A stretch of 64,000 nt of DNA. Origin: Weeksella massiliensis. Its GTDB lineage: Bacteria > Bacteroidota > Bacteroidia > Flavobacteriales > Weeksellaceae. Made by a program: the position numbers and the translations under genes. The notes beneath the pieces were generated by a model, which worked only from the letters and a program-made list of their open reading frames with translations, made no database searches and was not told where the DNA came from. The DNA lies in NCBI GenBank assembly GCA_000751595.1, contig CCMH01000018.1, forward strand, positions 1 to 64,000, in the 5' to 3' direction. The number at the start of each line of letters is the position of its first letter. Position 1 is the stretch's first letter. Positions 63,793 to 64,000 of this stretch are shown here, one piece after another.

Positions 63793-63800
63793 ATAACAAC

Positions 63801-63828
63801 AGGCTACCGTCTTAAACGGTGGTAGCCT
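63801..63828 (+). terminator. Hairpin between DUF932 gene and next gene
   Basis: AGGCTACC pairs with GGTAGCCT, with a second inner pairing CGT/ACG. There is no long T run, so it may be an attenuator or RNA processing site rather than a true terminator. Confidence 0.5.
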
Positions 63829-63844
63829 ACTTAAAATATTCATT

Positions 63845-64000
63845 ATGGCAAATTGGTGTAGTAATACGATTGTATTCGAGGGGAAACCCGAAGCAATCAC
63901 AGCAATACAGGAAGTTTTTCAAATAATGAAAAACAAGGAAGAAACAAGCGAACAGGGACAATTGCCCGACTTTATTATCGAAGATAATGGCGGTTGTTTC
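63845..64000 (+). CDS. Partial gene, YubB/Api92-like domain
   Basis: The first 52 codons (MANWCSNTIVFEGKPEAITAI onward) of a gene cut by the window end. The opening ANWCxNxxxFxGxxxxI is that of the DUF1281/YubB ferredoxin-like proteins carried by conjugative plasmids and elements. The function is unknown. Confidence 0.7.
   Translation, partial: MANWCSNTIVFEGKPEAITAIQEVFQIMKNKEETSEQGQLPDFIIEDNGGCF

Larger units (their letters stand above)
60240..64000. mobile_element. Second integrative element, left end (continues past window)
   Basis: An integrase of the same family, then SSB, a DUF932 protein and a partial gene of conjugative-element type. The left border must lie between the protease terminator (60228) and the integrase (60492), but I found no second att copy to fix it. 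60233-60491 holds no gene, but a hairpin AACGGT-4-ACCGTT at 60264-60279. Confidence 0.7.

Noticed and set aside
1-64000. tRNA, rRNA, CRISPR array or insertion sequence
   Set aside because: Looked for TPsiC-like GGTTCGAATCC, spaced repeats and transposase motifs; none found by eye. A covariance search was not possible.

Overview
The window is a low-GC chromosomal segment of a flavobacterium (Bacteroidota, probably Weeksellaceae or Flavobacteriaceae). Evidence: type IX secretion C-terminal sorting domains, a MurF-Alr fusion, a complete Bat (aerotolerance) operon, TAnnTTTG promoter -7 elements, and CTnDOT-type mobile element proteins (RteC, DUF3408, MobA/relaxase, Bacteroidota tyrosine recombinases). 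The species cannot be fixed from the sequence alone.

Layout. 0-38 kb is core chromosome: surface polysaccharide genes, tdk and the murF-alr fusion, a patatin/outer-membrane protein, ybeY, mnmG, lipoproteins, a ClC channel, pirin, a dehydrogenase, sufE, a heptosyltransferase-like GT9, rnr, rpiB, pgk, the moxR-DUF58-batABCD operon, a LytS/LytTR pair, marC, rnpA, a bacilliredoxin and asd. A perfect parS-like palindrome sits beside mnmG. A 540-bp AT-rich gap between divergent rpiB and pgk holds a cluster of TGTTGATAA boxes; with rnpA and mnmG nearby, this part may lie at or close to the replication origin.

38.95-56.57 kb is a 17.6-kb integrative mobilizable element inserted in a CotH-type T9SS gene. 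The 12-bp direct repeat at both ends, and the two gene halves rejoining in frame, fix its borders exactly. It carries an integrase, mobilization genes, helix-turn-helix regulators, a GIY-YIG nuclease, a frameshifted rteC and a metal-efflux island: Cys/His-rich secreted protein, CzcA-CzcC fusion, CzcB, Fur-family regulator, transglutaminase-like protein, Zn/Cd/Co P-type ATPase and a His-tailed membrane peptide. Two promoters in the island have the same layout: a TAACTTTG -7 box with a TGCAATG-N-YATTGCA palindrome 12-13 bp upstream. This predicts a small metal-responsive regulon run by the element's own Fur-family protein.

56.57-60.2 kb returns to host DNA (sigma factor, membrane protein, secreted S8 protease). 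From about 60.25 kb a second mobile element begins (integrase, SSB, DUF932 protein, partial gene) and runs off the window. Both elements contain a similar long, imperfect non-coding inverted repeat upstream of a gene. No tRNA, rRNA, CRISPR array or insertion sequence was seen.
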